DNA from: Akkermansia muciniphila
GTDB lineage: Bacteria; Verrucomicrobiota; Verrucomicrobiia; Limisphaerales; UBA9464
DNA: 64,000 nucleotides
Assembly: GCA_945861565.1 (NCBI GenBank)
Contig: CAMAUY010000001.1
Span: 1-64,000, forward strand
Direction: 5' to 3'
Positions 8,366 to 19,338 of this stretch are shown in pieces (the first letter of the stretch is position 1; every line of letters begins with the position of its first letter). The position numbers and the translations under genes were made by a program. Below the pieces are notes generated by a model that ran no database searches, had not been told where the DNA came from, and saw only the letters and a program-made list of their open reading frames with translations.

Positions 8366-10182
8366 GGTTGAACCTGATGGTTGGCCCGGGACCGAAGGGT
8401 GTTGAGGGCGAGCAGGGTGAGCATGATGAGCAAGGGAAAGACGAGAGCGGGCAGTGATCGCAGCGAATAGATCCAGGCGGGATTGCTGCCTTTATACGCG
8501 ATGGTGATGTAGAGGCTGGGCACGAAGGCAGACAGGATCACGGCGCAGCGTGCCGGTAGCCGGGTGGGTGCCAACGCTCCGACCGCCAGGGCCCAGTTCG
8601 CATACCAAGGCCAGAATTCAGTGATGATCAGGAAATAGCAGGCGATGAGGGACGCCGCCGACCAGACCAGAAACTGCCGCAGGTTCGTGGTGCGGAATGC
8701 GGCCAGCAACCCGAACGAGGCGAACAGCAGCCACGTAACCGCTCGAATCCAGGTGTTGGCGGTGTGGACTGTGGATCGATCCATCACCATCATCTCGTTT
8801 TGAAGGATCATCGGGTCGGTCGTCGCCTGGGTGGGCCGGGTTGAATCTTTGAAGAGCTTGAGATCCACCAGCCCAATGGAGCGTGTTTCCGGATCGTAGA
8901 CCCGGGCTTTTTCTGTCAAAGGTCTGGCCATGACGAGCACACGGCGGTCGGGCGGAAGCCGGGTCACGGGAGATTCTGAACCGGGGAGCTCGGTCCGAAA
9001 TTCCGCTTCCGCCGTTGCCGCAATCCAGTACCCCTGAAAATAGATAGGCTGCGCAACCGACACGGCATCTTCGCCCAACGCGCGGCGGAGACCCTTAAAG
9101 ATCAGTTCATGGAAATTGTGGGCGTAGAAATCGGTCGATGTTGCAGCCTTGGAGGCCGGAGAACCGGCGCTGGATTTCGAGAACAAGATGACAGGGAAAG
9201 ATATGAGTGCCGCTGCGCTGGAACTCAGAAGCAGGAACTTCCAGCGCTCCCGCCAAGCCGGCAGTTCGCGCAGAACGAGGAGGAGGTACAGCGGCACGAG
9301 CATCGCGGTGAGAAATTTCACGAAGGCGGAAAGAATCAAGGCGAGGACCGCCGCCGTCTTCCAGCCTTGCAAATGCAACCACACGGCGAGCACGACAAAA
9401 AAGAGCATGAAGACGTCGTTGTGGGCACTGAGACCCGTTTCCAGAACCAGGAGGGGATTCCAAAGAAACAGGAGGACCCCCCGCGTCGCCTGTCGTGGTT
9501 CGATCCGCAGAAGGATTTTCCGGATGAGGATTGCGATGCCGATGGCTAGGCTCAGGCCGAGGCTGCGGAAGACCAGGATCGTCCATCCCGTATGTTCACC
9601 CGTCACCCGGGTGATCCCGGCACAGATCAACGTCCAGAGCGGACCATACCAGGACGGCAGGTATTTGTCCCCGATGAAGTTTGCAAACGGATCGGTTGCG
9701 GCGAAAACGGGTGCGACACCGTACGGACTCACTCCGTAAACGGAAAGCACCCGGCCATACAGAGCATAGAAATAGACATCCCACGACAGCAGCACGGGCG
9801 AGAACAGCTGGATCCCGAGAAAAACCGCGCCGGCTCCGATGACAATCGAGGGTTTGCATGGGGGCTGGCCCGTGCGCGTGACCCGCAGTGCCAGCAGGTA
9901 GATTGCGAACAAGGCGGCGTAGACGGCTCCAAACACAAAGGCCGGAATAAACACTCCCTCGGCCTGGTGAATCCGATGGAGCGTGGCGCTATCTACGTGC
10001 GGGACCCAGGGAAACACTTCGCCCGAAAGACTGGGCTCGGCCAGCGCCATACCCTGCACGATGCGCGGCATGAGCAGGTAGAGCCCGCTCGCGATCCCAG
10101 CGAGGACGAGGAGGGTTTTACTATTCGCAGCCGGGGACGCCTCCATGGGGTGAGTTTCGTTCGTGAGATTAAGGCGGTTCAT
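8362..10182 (-). CDS. Integral membrane glycosyltransferase (MptA/MptB-like polyprenol-phosphate mannosyltransferase type)
   Basis: Many TM segments. SWDVYFYALYGRVLSVYGVSPYG and WYGPLWTLICAGITRVTGE are typical of polytopic GT-C enzymes. 4-bp overlap with the GT2 gene. Confidence 0.7.
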   Translation of the reverse strand: MNRLNLTNETHPMEASPAANSKTLLVLAGIASGLYLLMPRIVQGMALAEPSLSGEVFPWVPHVDSATLHRIHQAEGVFIPAFVFGAVYAALFAIYLLALRVTRTGQPPCKPSIVIGAGAVFLGIQLFSPVLLSWDVYFYALYGRVLSVYGVSPYGVAPVFAATDPFANFIGDKYLPSWYGPLWTLICAGITRVTGEHTGWTILVFRSLGLSLAIGIAILIRKILLRIEPRQATRGVLLFLWNPLLVLETGLSAHNDVFMLFFVVLAVWLHLQGWKTAAVLALILSAFVKFLTAMLVPLYLLLVLRELPAWRERWKFLLLSSSAAALISFPVILFSKSSAGSPASKAATSTDFYAHNFHELIFKGLRRALGEDAVSVAQPIYFQGYWIAATAEAEFRTELPGSESPVTRLPPDRRVLVMARPLTEKARVYDPETRSIGLVDLKLFKDSTRPTQATTDPMILQNEMMVMDRSTVHTANTWIRAVTWLLFASFGLLAAFRTTNLRQFLVWSAASLIACYFLIITEFWPWYANWALAVGALAPTRLPARCAVILSAFVPSLYITIAYKGSNPAWIYSLRSLPALVFPLLIMLTLLALNTLRSRANHQVQP

Positions 10183-10287
10183 TCAGCGGCGATCCGTTGT
10201 TGACCGCAGCATGTGGGAGCGTCCTACGGTAGAAACTGCAGGGTTGCAAGCCTGCAGCCGTGGCTTGGAGCGGGCGGCCGTGTCTCC

Positions 10288-10360
10288 CGAAGTTGTTGGT
10301 AGAGGGTTGTCGCGCTGCGACAACCCCGCCTGCGTCCAACGGGCGGACAAGGGCCGCTGC
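10288..10360. repeat. Partial (left half) copy of MITE-like family B
   Basis: gaagttgttggtagagggttgtcgcgctgcgacaaccccgcctgcgtccaacgggcggaca. No right terminal repeat; it runs directly into a family A element. Confidence 0.7.
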
Positions 10361-10364
10361 GCAG

Positions 10365-10618
10365 TGTCAGATCGTAGCCGATGGCGTCAGCCCGTGGGAT
10401 TTCAGGTGCGCGGTGCGCGAACCCTGGAGGGACGACAGAGCATTTGGCACCAGGCGCTATCCTCCCGCTCTGTCGCCCCTGACGGGGCTACCGTTTTGTC
10501 CGAACGTCATCCCCACGGCTCGCGCCATGGGCTACGGTCTGTCGCCGCTCCGCGGCTTTTCTAAACGCCGACTGTCCATCGGGGACACGCGCGCCAACAA
10601 ATGGCCAATCTCCAGGGT
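10365..10618 (+). repeat. Interspersed palindromic repeat family A, copy 3
   Basis: agccgatggcgtcagcccgtggg ... ctctgtcgcccctgacggggct ... ccacggctcgcgccatgggctacgg ... cgactgtccatcggggacacgcgcgccaacaaatggccaatctccag. The last part is shared in reverse orientation with 15380-15445. Confidence 0.75.
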
Positions 10619-10667
10619 GCTCATTTTTCTCTGGTATCGCTCCGAGGGCTTGGGACGCTGTCACTCC

Positions 10668-12281
10668 ATGAAATATGTTTTCGTCACGGGCGGGGTGGTG
10701 AGCTCCCTGGGCAAGGGGCTGACGGCGGCGTCGCTTGGGACACTCCTGGAAAATCGGGGGATCAAGGTGGCACTCCAGAAGTTTGATCCCTACCTCAATT
10801 TGGATCCGGGCACGATGAGCCCCTTTCAGCATGGCGAGGTGTACGTGCTCGACGACGGCGCGGAGACGGATCTGGACTTGGGCCACTACGAGCGATTTAC
10901 GAGCACGAAGCTGACTCGGCGCAACAACACCACGAGCGGACAGGTGTATCAGCAGGTCCTCGACAACGAACGTGCCGGCCGGTACTTGGGCAAGACGGTG
11001 CAGGTCATCCCGCACGTGACGGACGAGATCCAGCGGCGAATCCACGTGATCGCGGAGGAGTCCAAGGCGGATATTTTGATCACCGAGGTGGGGGGCACCG
11101 TGGGGGATATCGAAGGGCTGCCCTTCTTGGAGGCGATTCGCGAGTTCGCCCAGGATGCCGGTCCCGGTAACGTCTGTTTTATCCATGTCACCTACGTGCC
11201 CTTCATCAAGGCCGCGGGCGAATTGAAGACCAAGCCCACCCAACAGAGCGTCGCGAAGCTTCGCGAAATCGGCATCACGCCGCATCTGCTGGTATGCCGT
11301 TGCGAGAAGCCGCTCGACAAAGAGCTCCGTCAGAAAATATCAATGTTCTGCAATGTGCCGTTCGAGGCGGTGATCGAGGAAAAGGATGTCGACCACACGA
11401 TCTACGAGGTGCCCCTCATGTTGCAGCGGGAGCGGATGGACGATTTGGTTTGCGAGACCCTGCGATTGAATCCGCCGCCAGCCAACATGGGTGCCTGGCA
11501 GGATATCGTCCGTAAGACGATTGCTCCGCAGCACCGCGTGCGAATCGGAGTGGTGGGCAAGTACGTGGAATTGCAAGACGCCTACAAGTCTGTGTACGAG
11601 GCCCTGAAGCACGGCGGTATCGCCAATGATTGCGGCGTTCAGATCGAACAAATTGAGGCCGAAGAAGTGGAGAAGGGCGACCCTGCGAAAATCTTCAAGG
11701 ACCTGGGAGGGATCCTTGTCCCGGGCGGATTCGGTGACCGAGGCATCGAGGGCAAGATTCTCGCCGCCCGGTATGCGCGGGAAAACAACCTACCCTATCT
11801 CGGCCTGTGTCTTGGGATGCAGATCGCCACCATCGAGTTCGGGCGCAACGTGCTGGGACTCACGGGCGCGAACTCGATTGAATTTGATCCGGCGACGCCG
11901 CATCCGGTCATTTCACTGCAGGACTCTCAAAAGGATGTCAAACTTATGGGCGGCACGATGCGGCTTGGAGCGCAGCCTTGTCAGCTCGTCCTGGGGACGA
12001 AGGCGCAACGATTGTACGGTGCGTTTGTGATCCACGAACGACACCGGCACCGGTACGAATTCAACAATACCTATCGCGCACAATTCGAGAACGAGGGGGT
12101 CTGCTTCAGCGGCACGACGCCGGACGGAAGTCTGGTCGAGATCCTCGAGTTGACGAAGCATCCATTTTTCATTGCGTGCCAGTTTCATCCCGAATTTCAA
12201 AGCAAACCGAACGGGCCTCACCCCCTGTTCAAGGGATTCATTGCGGCGGCCCACGAACGGATGCATCACCGGGCGCTGTAG
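10668..12281 (+). CDS. pyrG: CTP synthase
   Basis: [69 protein letters not shown]; GATase motif YLGLCLGMQ. The ORF-track start at 10260 runs through repeats. Confidence 0.98.
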   Translation: MKYVFVTGGVVSSLGKGLTAASLGTLLENRGIKVALQKFDPYLNLDPGTMSPFQHGEVYVLDDGAETDLDLGHYERFTSTKLTRRNNTTSGQVYQQVLDNERAGRYLGKTVQVIPHVTDEIQRRIHVIAEESKADILITEVGGTVGDIEGLPFLEAIREFAQDAGPGNVCFIHVTYVPFIKAAGELKTKPTQQSVAKLREIGITPHLLVCRCEKPLDKELRQKISMFCNVPFEAVIEEKDVDHTIYEVPLMLQRERMDDLVCETLRLNPPPANMGAWQDIVRKTIAPQHRVRIGVVGKYVELQDAYKSVYEALKHGGIANDCGVQIEQIEAEEVEKGDPAKIFKDLGGILVPGGFGDRGIEGKILAARYARENNLPYLGLCLGMQIATIEFGRNVLGLTGANSIEFDPATPHPVISLQDSQKDVKLMGGTMRLGAQPCQLVLGTKAQRLYGAFVIHERHRHRYEFNNTYRAQFENEGVCFSGTTPDGSLVEILELTKHPFFIACQFHPEFQSKPNGPHPLFKGFIAAAHERMHHRAL

Positions 12282-12337
12282 GCTTCCGGTGATTGTGAAT
12301 GCGTCAAGACACAGTATCTTATTAACCGGAGTTTGGA

Positions 12338-12441
12338 ACCGCGGATGAACGCCGATAAACGCTGATTCCGGGCACTCACTCAGAAGGTGAGAGGCAACGG
12401 CTTCCCCTTATCCGCGTCAATCCGTGTCAATCCGCGGTTCT
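12338..12441. repeat. Interspersed inverted-repeat element family E, copy 1
   Basis: gaaccgcggatgaacgccgataaacgctgattcc ... cttatccgcgtcaatccgtgtcaatccgcggttc. The inverted counterpart is at 50293-50428. Confidence 0.75.
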
Positions 12442-12537
12442 CCCCCCCCCCGGCAATTTGCGTTTTCAGGAAAATCGCCCATTTACGTTCAGCAATGGAT
12501 CAGCGAGCTCACGTATCGTCCCGTGGGCTGCAGTGCG

Positions 12538-13797
12538 TCAAAACTGGAGGTAGATCGCCTTCAAGTACCATGCTTCCGGGAACGTGGCGGGGTGATCGGG
12601 GGCGTGGCGGGTGGTGCACAACTCGCTGTGGTGTCGACCCGATCGGCGTGCGGTGTCGCGCACGACGCCGAAGAATTCCCCTTCCGTGACATGGGCCGAA
12701 CAAGAGGCTGACAGGAGAATGCCTCCGGGCCGAAGCCGTCCGATGCCGCTGGCGGCGAGTTTGCCATACGCTTGGATGGCTCCGGCGCGCTCGTGTTCGC
12801 GACGGGCGAGCGAGGGGGGGTCGAGGATGATAAGATCGAACTCACGCCGTGGACCCGTCGCGAGCCAATCGAAACAATCAGCCTGCACCGACTCATGGCG
12901 GCAGCCGGTGATCCGGGCTTGATCCAGGTTGAGCGCCACGTTTCGTTTCGCGCTGGCGAGGGCGTGTGCGGAAATGTCGAGATCTGTCAGGGAGCGGGCG
13001 CCGCCCCGGGCAGCATACAGTGAAAACCCACCTGAAAAACTGAACGCGTTGAGCACGTCGCGACCCGCCGCATACGTTTCCACTCGGCGGCGGTTTTCCC
13101 GTTGGTCGAGGTAAAACCCCGTCTTTTGACCCCGCACGACCTCCGCTTCGAATCGCAAACCGGATTCCTGGAAAACAATCACCGGATCCGCTGTTGCCGT
13201 GACAAAGCGAACGTCTCCCGCTTCCGGGCCAGGCGCAACCGCCTCGAAGCCGTCTCCGAGACCGGCCTTGGCAGCTGCCTCTTGGATATTGCGGCTGAGG
13301 CGGAGGATCAGGCGGTCGGGGTGAAATTCTGCGAACAGCATCGGAACCAGTTCCGTCAGGCGCGACAGCCAGACGGTGGAATATAATTTCAGCACGACGG
13401 TCTGTTCATACCGATCCAGGACGAGTCCGGGCCAGCCGTCGTTCTCGCCATGGATCCAACGGTAGCCCGTGGTTTGATCATCAAAAAGTCCGCGCCGCCG
13501 TTCCCGGGACGCACGCAGACGTTCCCTCCACCAATCGGGTGTCACGGTCACCGGTTTCCCGACATGCAGAATTCGCAGTCCGATGGCCGAATCCGGATCG
13601 TATAGACCGAGCGCAAGAAACCGATCCTGGCGATCATAGATCACGGCCAGCTCGCCTGCGTTACCGGCCCGGTTTTGTTCCTTGATGCGGTCGGTATAGA
13701 CCCATGGGTGGCCTTGGCGGACGGCGGATTCCGCAGCGGGTCCAAGCCGCATCCTGAGGCGGGGAGGTGGTTGGGAGGCAGGAGCTACCGCGTTCAC
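12538..13797 (-). CDS. rlmI: Class I SAM-dependent rRNA methyltransferase with PUA domain (RlmI-like)
   Basis: [26 protein letters not shown] (PUA); [62 protein letters not shown]. Confidence 0.9.
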   Translation of the reverse strand: MNAVAPASQPPPRLRMRLGPAAESAVRQGHPWVYTDRIKEQNRAGNAGELAVIYDRQDRFLALGLYDPDSAIGLRILHVGKPVTVTPDWWRERLRASRERRRGLFDDQTTGYRWIHGENDGWPGLVLDRYEQTVVLKLYSTVWLSRLTELVPMLFAEFHPDRLILRLSRNIQEAAAKAGLGDGFEAVAPGPEAGDVRFVTATADPVIVFQESGLRFEAEVVRGQKTGFYLDQRENRRRVETYAAGRDVLNAFSFSGGFSLYAARGGARSLTDLDISAHALASAKRNVALNLDQARITGCRHESVQADCFDWLATGPRREFDLIILDPPSLARREHERAGAIQAYGKLAASGIGRLRPGGILLSASCSAHVTEGEFFGVVRDTARRSGRHHSELCTTRHAPDHPATFPEAWYLKAIYLQF

Positions 13798-15257
13798 GCG
13801 AGGACGCTCTGGACCACGCGGCCGTGAACGTCGGTCAGGCGGTAGCGGCGTCCTTGGTATTTGAAGGTCAATCGTTCGTGATCAATGCCGAGTTGATGGA
13901 GCAGCGTTGCCTGCAAGTCATGCACGTGGACGGGGTTTTCTGCCACGCTGTAACCAAATTCATCGGTCGATCCGTAACTGGTTCCCCCCTTGATGCCGGC
14001 GCCTGCCATCCAAATGGAGAAACAGCGCGGGTGATGATCTCGCCCGTAGTCGGTCGGCGTCAGCCTGCCTTGTGAATAACTGGTGCGGCCGAATTCGCCG
14101 CCCCAGACGACGAGTGTTTCGTCGAGCAGACCCCGTTGTTTCAAATCGGTTACGAGGGCATAGGCCGCCTGGTCGATGTCCTTGCATTGTCGCCGGATGC
14201 CGCTCGGGAGACCCCCGTGGTGGTCCCAGCCCGGGTGGTAGAGTTGGATGAAGCGGACGTTGCGTTCGGCGAGGCGGCGAGCGAGGAGGCAGTTGGCGGC
14301 GAAGGTGCCCGGATCGCGCGACTCGGGTCCGTAGAGTTCATAGACGCTGGCAGGCTCGCCGGAGACATCCATCGCCTCGGGGACGGAGGTTTGCATTCGG
14401 TAGGCCATTTCGTATTGGGCCACTCGCGCATTGATTTCTGGATCGCCGAGATCTTCGAACTGCAGTGAGCTCAATTCCGCGAGACGGTCGAGCATCTTGC
14501 GGCGACTGCCGGCGGATTCGCCGTCTGGATTCTGCAGATAGAGAACCGGTTCGCGTCCGCTGCGGAACTGAACGCCCTGATGAATGCTGGGCAGGAATCC
14601 GTTCCCCCACAGGCGGGAGTAGAGGGGTTGATCGATCCGTTGTTTCGAGATGAGCACGACAAAGCAGGGCAGATTCTGATTTGCGCTCCCGAGACCGTAA
14701 CTCAGCCAGGCGCCGAAGGACGGTCGCCCGGCGATTTGATGGCCGGTTTGAAAGAAGGTGATGGCTGGGTCGTGGTTAATGGCCTCGGTGTGGAGGGATT
14801 TTACGATGCAGAGGTCGTCCGCCATCTTCGCTGTCCACGGCAACAGTTCGCTGATCCATCCACCGCTTTGGCCGTGTTGTGCGAACTTGAAAATGGAACC
14901 GGCCATCGGGAGCGTGGCTTGGTTGGCCGACATCCCGGTGAGCCGTTGGCCCCTGCGAACGCTCGCCGGGAGGTCTTCACCGGTGCGACGGACCAGCTCC
15001 GGCTTTGGGTCGAAGAGATCGAGCTGTGACGGACCGCCGCTCATGAAGAGATAGATAATCCGTTTCGCTTTGGGCGCGAAATGGGTGGCGTCGAGGACAC
15101 CGCGAAATGGGTCCGGTAGGGTGGAACCCGCTGACTCCTTGGCGGTGGCGGAAAGTGGATTGAGCAACGTGCCCAACGCTGCTCCGCCGAGGCCCAGGCC
15201 GAACCGGCCGAAGAAGTCGCGGCGGTTCATTTCAAAATTCACATGGGAGCAGTTCAT
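13794..15257 (-). CDS. DUF1501 domain-containing protein (Tat-type N-terminus)
   Basis: [23 protein letters not shown] near the N-terminus; [51 protein letters not shown]. Confidence 0.93.
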   Translation of the reverse strand: MNCSHVNFEMNRRDFFGRFGLGLGGAALGTLLNPLSATAKESAGSTLPDPFRGVLDATHFAPKAKRIIYLFMSGGPSQLDLFDPKPELVRRTGEDLPASVRRGQRLTGMSANQATLPMAGSIFKFAQHGQSGGWISELLPWTAKMADDLCIVKSLHTEAINHDPAITFFQTGHQIAGRPSFGAWLSYGLGSANQNLPCFVVLISKQRIDQPLYSRLWGNGFLPSIHQGVQFRSGREPVLYLQNPDGESAGSRRKMLDRLAELSSLQFEDLGDPEINARVAQYEMAYRMQTSVPEAMDVSGEPASVYELYGPESRDPGTFAANCLLARRLAERNVRFIQLYHPGWDHHGGLPSGIRRQCKDIDQAAYALVTDLKQRGLLDETLVVWGGEFGRTSYSQGRLTPTDYGRDHHPRCFSIWMAGAGIKGGTSYGSTDEFGYSVAENPVHVHDLQATLLHQLGIDHERLTFKYQGRRYRLTDVHGRVVQSVLA

Positions 15258-15356
15258 GGAGAGGGAGGTTTTTCAAAAATGGAGATGAATTGAAACAATG
15301 AACAGAAGCCCCCCTCACCCGGCTTGCGGCCACCCTGCCCATGAACCGACTCCATA

Positions 15357-15745
15357 GTGGTGCCGGCATCCTGCCGGCGACTGGAGATTGGCCATTTACT
15401 GGCGCGTGTGTCCCCGATGGACAATCGGCATTTACAAAAGCCGCGGAGCGGCGCCAGACCGTAGCCCACGGCGCGAGCCGTGGGGATGATGTTCGAATAA
15501 AACGTAAGCCCCGGCAGGGGCGACAGAGCTGGAGGAGCGCGCCTTGTTCCAAATTCTCTGTCGCCCCTCCGGGGCTTGCGTGCGGCCCGCCCGGGAACCC
15601 ACGGCTGACGCCATGGGCTACATTCTTACGGCGCTCCGCGCCTCCGGAGTACGCCTCAGCTGTTAGAAGAGCGTCCATTTTGTATTCCCAGAATGGCCAA
15701 TCTCCAGGCGCCGGCAGGGATGCCGGCCCTCCCAGGTTCATGGCA
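15357..15745 (-). repeat. Repeat cluster: family A copy 4 (reverse orientation) flanked by REP-like family D palindromes
   Basis: gccggcatcctgccggc; gtagcccacggcgcgagccgtgggg; gccccggcaggggcgacagag ... ctctgtcgcccctccggggcttgcg; cccacggctgacgccatgggcta; gcgccggcagggatgccggccctccca. Confidence 0.75.
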
Positions 15746-15778
15746 TCACGGCGCGCACTGTTAAGTTCGGTGGGTTCT

Positions 15779-15803
15779 CTCCCCCCGCTCGGAGCGGGGG
15801 GAG
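15779..15803. terminator. Perfect 12-bp GC hairpin (possible terminator or repeat)
   Basis: ctccccccgctc-g-gagcggggggag. No U-tract seen, so the functional call is weak. Confidence 0.4.
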
Positions 15804-15849
15804 AAGAGGGCAGGGAGAGGGGGCGGTTCATGGAGACTAGAAGGGTGCC

Positions 15850-18800
15850 CTAGCGGCGTGCGAGCGCTTCGTCGTGGTTAAGCAAGGCCTTCGCCAGGAT
15901 GGTTCCAGCCGCCAAGTCGATGGGATTAACCGAGGGATCGTTCGCCGAGTCTCCCACCGCAAGCAAACGGGCGGCGGCCTGTGGATCTGCGACGAAACCG
16001 TCCCGCTGTTCCCGGTAGAGGCGAGTGAGGACGTTCAATTCAGCACGGGTCGGACGTCGGCTTGTCGTCAGTCGGAATACGTGCGTCAATTGTGCGGTCA
16101 GATCCGGGCCGCCGTCCTGGAGCATTCGCTGGGCCAGAAACCGCGCCGCTTCCACGATCTGCGGATCACTTAGTAACACCAGCGGCTGAAGTGGCGTACT
16201 GGTTGATTGGCGTTGAACCGAACAATTGCTCCGATCGGCGGCATCAAAAATCATCATCGCTGGATGCGGCACCGTCCGCTTCCAGTACGAGTATAGGCTC
16301 CGCCGGTGAAGGTCGTCACCGTGCGCCTGATCATAGTTCGCGCCATTCGATGCCACATCCAGGACACCGGCCGGTTGGTAGGGTTTGACGCTGGGCCCGC
16401 CGATCTTGGGCGACAGCAAACCACTGGCCGCGAGAGCTTGATCCCGCAGCATTTCGGCGGTGAGCCGTCGCGACGGTCCACGGGCAAGCAGCGTGTTGCC
16501 CGGATCCTGCGTCAGCATTTCGGGTGACGTGCGTGAGGACTGCCGGTAGGTAGCACTGGTGACGATCAGTCGACACAAGTCTTTCCAACGCCAGCCCAGT
16601 GCGGTTCTCGAGGACGCAGCATTCGTGTTCACCGGCGAGCGAAACGCATCGGCAAGCCAGTCGAGTAGTTCTGGGTGCGTTGGCATTCCACCCTGCGAAC
16701 CGAAATTGTCAGCCGTTTCCACCAGGCCCTTGCCAAAGAAAAGCTGCCATGCCCGGTTCACGGTCACTCGAGCGGTCAGCGGGTTTTCCTCCGACAACAA
16801 CCACCGGGCGAATCCCAATCGATTCCGCGGTTCACCCTTCGGAAATGGCGGGAGGAATTTGGGCGTATCGCCCGTTACTTCATCGGTGCGCTGGTCGTAC
16901 GCACCCCGGCGCAGGACGTACGCCTTCTTCGGCGTCGGCATCTCGTCCATCACCATGATGTCTTGGATGCTCGATACCAGCGCGCTTTGTTCACGCCTCA
17001 TTGTGGCCAGTTCGGACCGGAACTGCCGGGCACCCGGATGCTGAGTGGCCACATAGTAATCGAGTAGTTGGCGACGTTCATCGGCTGTGAAATCGGGAGG
17101 GGCGGTGGACAATGCCCGGACGAGATCGGAATGCCCCGCCAAATGGGCCATCTCCAGAGTTGTCAGGGCCCGGTTGTACACGCGAAATTCATCGACCTGT
17201 CCTCCCCGGAACCCGCTGTCCCGCATCCGGAATCCGATCGCCAGATCGGGTTCTCCACCCGCATAGGTGATGTCCCTCCAGAGGCCGTCCCGGACAATCT
17301 CCACCGCCGCCTGACGGCCATTGAGATAGAGCTTAAGTCCGGAGGCACGACTGCTGCCGTCATAGGTGAAGGCCACGTGCGTCCAGACATGGGTGGAAAT
17401 GGCTTCCCGGGCGCGGAGCTTGAGGCTGTTCCCGGGCCACATATGGTGCAGCCCGACTGTCGCATGCCCGTTCTCAAGCAGGAGTTCGTAACCGCGACTT
17501 CCGGCATCCATCCATGCCCGGCTATGATGCACGACTACCTGTCGTTCCATGAGCGTGGGCGTCCGCAACCAGATACTCACAGAGAATGCGTCCGCCCGGC
17601 CGAAGTGTCCGATCCCGGGGAACGTCAACCCGTTCTCCCCCGTCAACTCAACGCCGGCACCGACGAGCCCCGCCACCAGGGCCGGTTCATCGGCCAAACT
17701 GGCGGGCTTCGATCCATCGACTCCGTTCGTGTATTTGCCCTCCTTTCGTTCTTCGAATCCAAAGGTACCCACGGCTCCAGGTATCACCTCCGCCGGTACG
17801 ACCTGATTGAGGGCATCGGGTCCACTCGACAGCTTCGGCATGGATTTTCGACCCTCGGCCAGCCAGGCTTCGAATGCCGGTGTTGCCATCGCGGCCAGTG
17901 CAGACTCTTGCGTTTCGCGAGCCCCAATGCGCCGACGGATCTCAGCAAGACGATCCTCCTGTTCCGGGGTGCTTAAGAGCATCGTCGGCACCGGCATAAT
18001 ATCACCGAAATAGACGCTCTGACCGGATTCATCGATGTTCTGGAAAAAGGAGAACAATGAATAGAAATCCTTCTGCAAGAGAGGATCGTACTTATGGTCG
18101 TGGCACCGTGAGCATTCCGATGTGAGCCCCAGAAAGGCCGTACTGACGGTATTCACGCGGTCCACGACATAGGAGACTCGGAACTCTTCCTCCACAATGC
18201 CGCCTTCTTCGTTCTGCATGTGAAGCCGGTTAAAAGCCGTGGCGAGCCGCTGTTGGCGGGTCGCCCCCGGAAGGAGATCGCCAGCGAGTTGCCACGTCAC
18301 GAATTGGTCGAAGGGGAGATCTTTGTTAAATGCATCGATGGCCCAGTCCCTCCAGGGCCACATGGGCCGGTAGCGGTCACTCTGAAACCCATGGGTGTCG
18401 GCGTAGCGCGCGACGTCCAACCAATCGTTCGCCATGCGCTCTCCGAAGGCGGGGGAGTTCAGGAGGCGGGTGACCACCGTCTCGTAGGCGTTGGTGGAGG
18501 AGTCGGCCAAAAAGGCGTCGAGATCGGCCAGCGTCGGTGGAAGACCGGTAAGATCAAATGTGACCCGTCGGAGGAGTCGCTCGCGATCGGCCTCGGGCGA
18601 CGGAGTCACCCCCGCCTTGTCCAGCCGGGCGAGAACGAATGAATCAATCGGGTTCCGAATCGTCCGGCCGCCCCGGACGTGCGGCGGAGTCACTTTCCGG
18701 ATGGGGTTGAACGACCAGTGGGGACGATGTTCGGCACCCTCTTCAACCCACCGGCGCAGGAGTTCTTTCTCTTCGGAGGAAAGCGCGAGGTTAGATTCCG

Positions 18801-19107
18801 GCGGCGGCATGACTTCGTCCTTCACCGTTGAATAAATCCGACGGATCAGTTCCGAACCCTCCGGGGCACCGGGTGTGATGATCTTCTTTCCGTCCTTATT
18901 TTGACTGAAGGCACCTTCGTGGGTGTCCAGGCGCAGCTTTCCCTTTCGTTGCTTCTCGTCGGGTCCGTGGCAGGCGTAGCAGCGGTCCGAGAGCAGCGGT
19001 TGAATCTGAAAATTGAAGTCCAGCCGGTCCGCCGCCCGACTGTGGCGGACGGACAAGGCGAGACCGAGCGCGAGCAGGAACCGGCCGATGACGCGAGTTA
19101 AAAGCAT
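15850..19107 (-). CDS. Planctomycete-type cytochrome c / DUF1549 / LamG / DUF1553 (PSD1) protein
   Basis: CYACHGPDEKQRKGKLRLD; NPIDSFVLARLDKAGVTPSPEADRERLLRRVTFDLTGLPPT; LamG-like middle; NRLGFARWLLSEENPLTARVTVNRAWQLFFGKGLV. Start set at MLLTRVIGRFLLALG because the ORF extension to 19332 lies in repeat DNA. Confidence 0.93.
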   Translation of the reverse strand: MLLTRVIGRFLLALGLALSVRHSRAADRLDFNFQIQPLLSDRCYACHGPDEKQRKGKLRLDTHEGAFSQNKDGKKIITPGAPEGSELIRRIYSTVKDEVMPPPESNLALSSEEKELLRRWVEEGAEHRPHWSFNPIRKVTPPHVRGGRTIRNPIDSFVLARLDKAGVTPSPEADRERLLRRVTFDLTGLPPTLADLDAFLADSSTNAYETVVTRLLNSPAFGERMANDWLDVARYADTHGFQSDRYRPMWPWRDWAIDAFNKDLPFDQFVTWQLAGDLLPGATRQQRLATAFNRLHMQNEEGGIVEEEFRVSYVVDRVNTVSTAFLGLTSECSRCHDHKYDPLLQKDFYSLFSFFQNIDESGQSVYFGDIMPVPTMLLSTPEQEDRLAEIRRRIGARETQESALAAMATPAFEAWLAEGRKSMPKLSSGPDALNQVVPAEVIPGAVGTFGFEERKEGKYTNGVDGSKPASLADEPALVAGLVGAGVELTGENGLTFPGIGHFGRADAFSVSIWLRTPTLMERQVVVHHSRAWMDAGSRGYELLLENGHATVGLHHMWPGNSLKLRAREAISTHVWTHVAFTYDGSSRASGLKLYLNGRQAAVEIVRDGLWRDITYAGGEPDLAIGFRMRDSGFRGGQVDEFRVYNRALTTLEMAHLAGHSDLVRALSTAPPDFTADERRQLLDYYVATQHPGARQFRSELATMRREQSALVSSIQDIMVMDEMPTPKKAYVLRRGAYDQRTDEVTGDTPKFLPPFPKGEPRNRLGFARWLLSEENPLTARVTVNRAWQLFFGKGLVETADNFGSQGGMPTHPELLDWLADAFRSPVNTNAASSRTALGWRWKDLCRLIVTSATYRQSSRTSPEMLTQDPGNTLLARGPSRRLTAEMLRDQALAASGLLSPKIGGPSVKPYQPAGVLDVASNGANYDQAHGDDLHRRSLYSYWKRTVPHPAMMIFDAADRSNCSVQRQSTSTPLQPLVLLSDPQIVEAARFLAQRMLQDGGPDLTAQLTHVFRLTTSRRPTRAELNVLTRLYREQRDGFVADPQAAARLLAVGDSANDPSVNPIDLAAGTILAKALLNHDEALARR

Positions 19108-19175
19108 CGGACCGAAATGTAGGCTCACTTCCGCTCGATGGCCAACCCTCAAAGCGGGGTCCCGTTTCAATGGGC

Positions 19176-19330
19176 GCATCCAGAAGTTGTTGGTAGAGGT
19201 TGTCGCGCTGCGACAACCCCGCCCGCGTCCAGCGGGCGGACAGGGCCACTGCGCGGTTCGTGCCGCGCCTGAACGGCGCGGGGACGCCGCAGCGCGGCGT
19301 CCGCTACCGTCTCCAACAACTTCAGGATGC
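19176..19330. mobile_element. MITE-like element family B, copy 2
   Basis: Terminal repeats gcatccagaagttgttgg ... ccaacaacttcaggatgc (17/18 complementary) and the same internal modules as 7241-7403. Confidence 0.75.
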
Positions 19331-19338
19331 ACCGCATC

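Noticed and set aside
10260-10667. N-terminal extension of the CTP synthase ORF
   Set aside because: Encoded by repeat families B and A. Canonical [17 protein letters not shown] starts at 10668.
19108-19332. N-terminal extension of the PSD1 ORF
   Set aside because: Translated MITE-like repeat. A signal-peptide-like start at 19107 is better.
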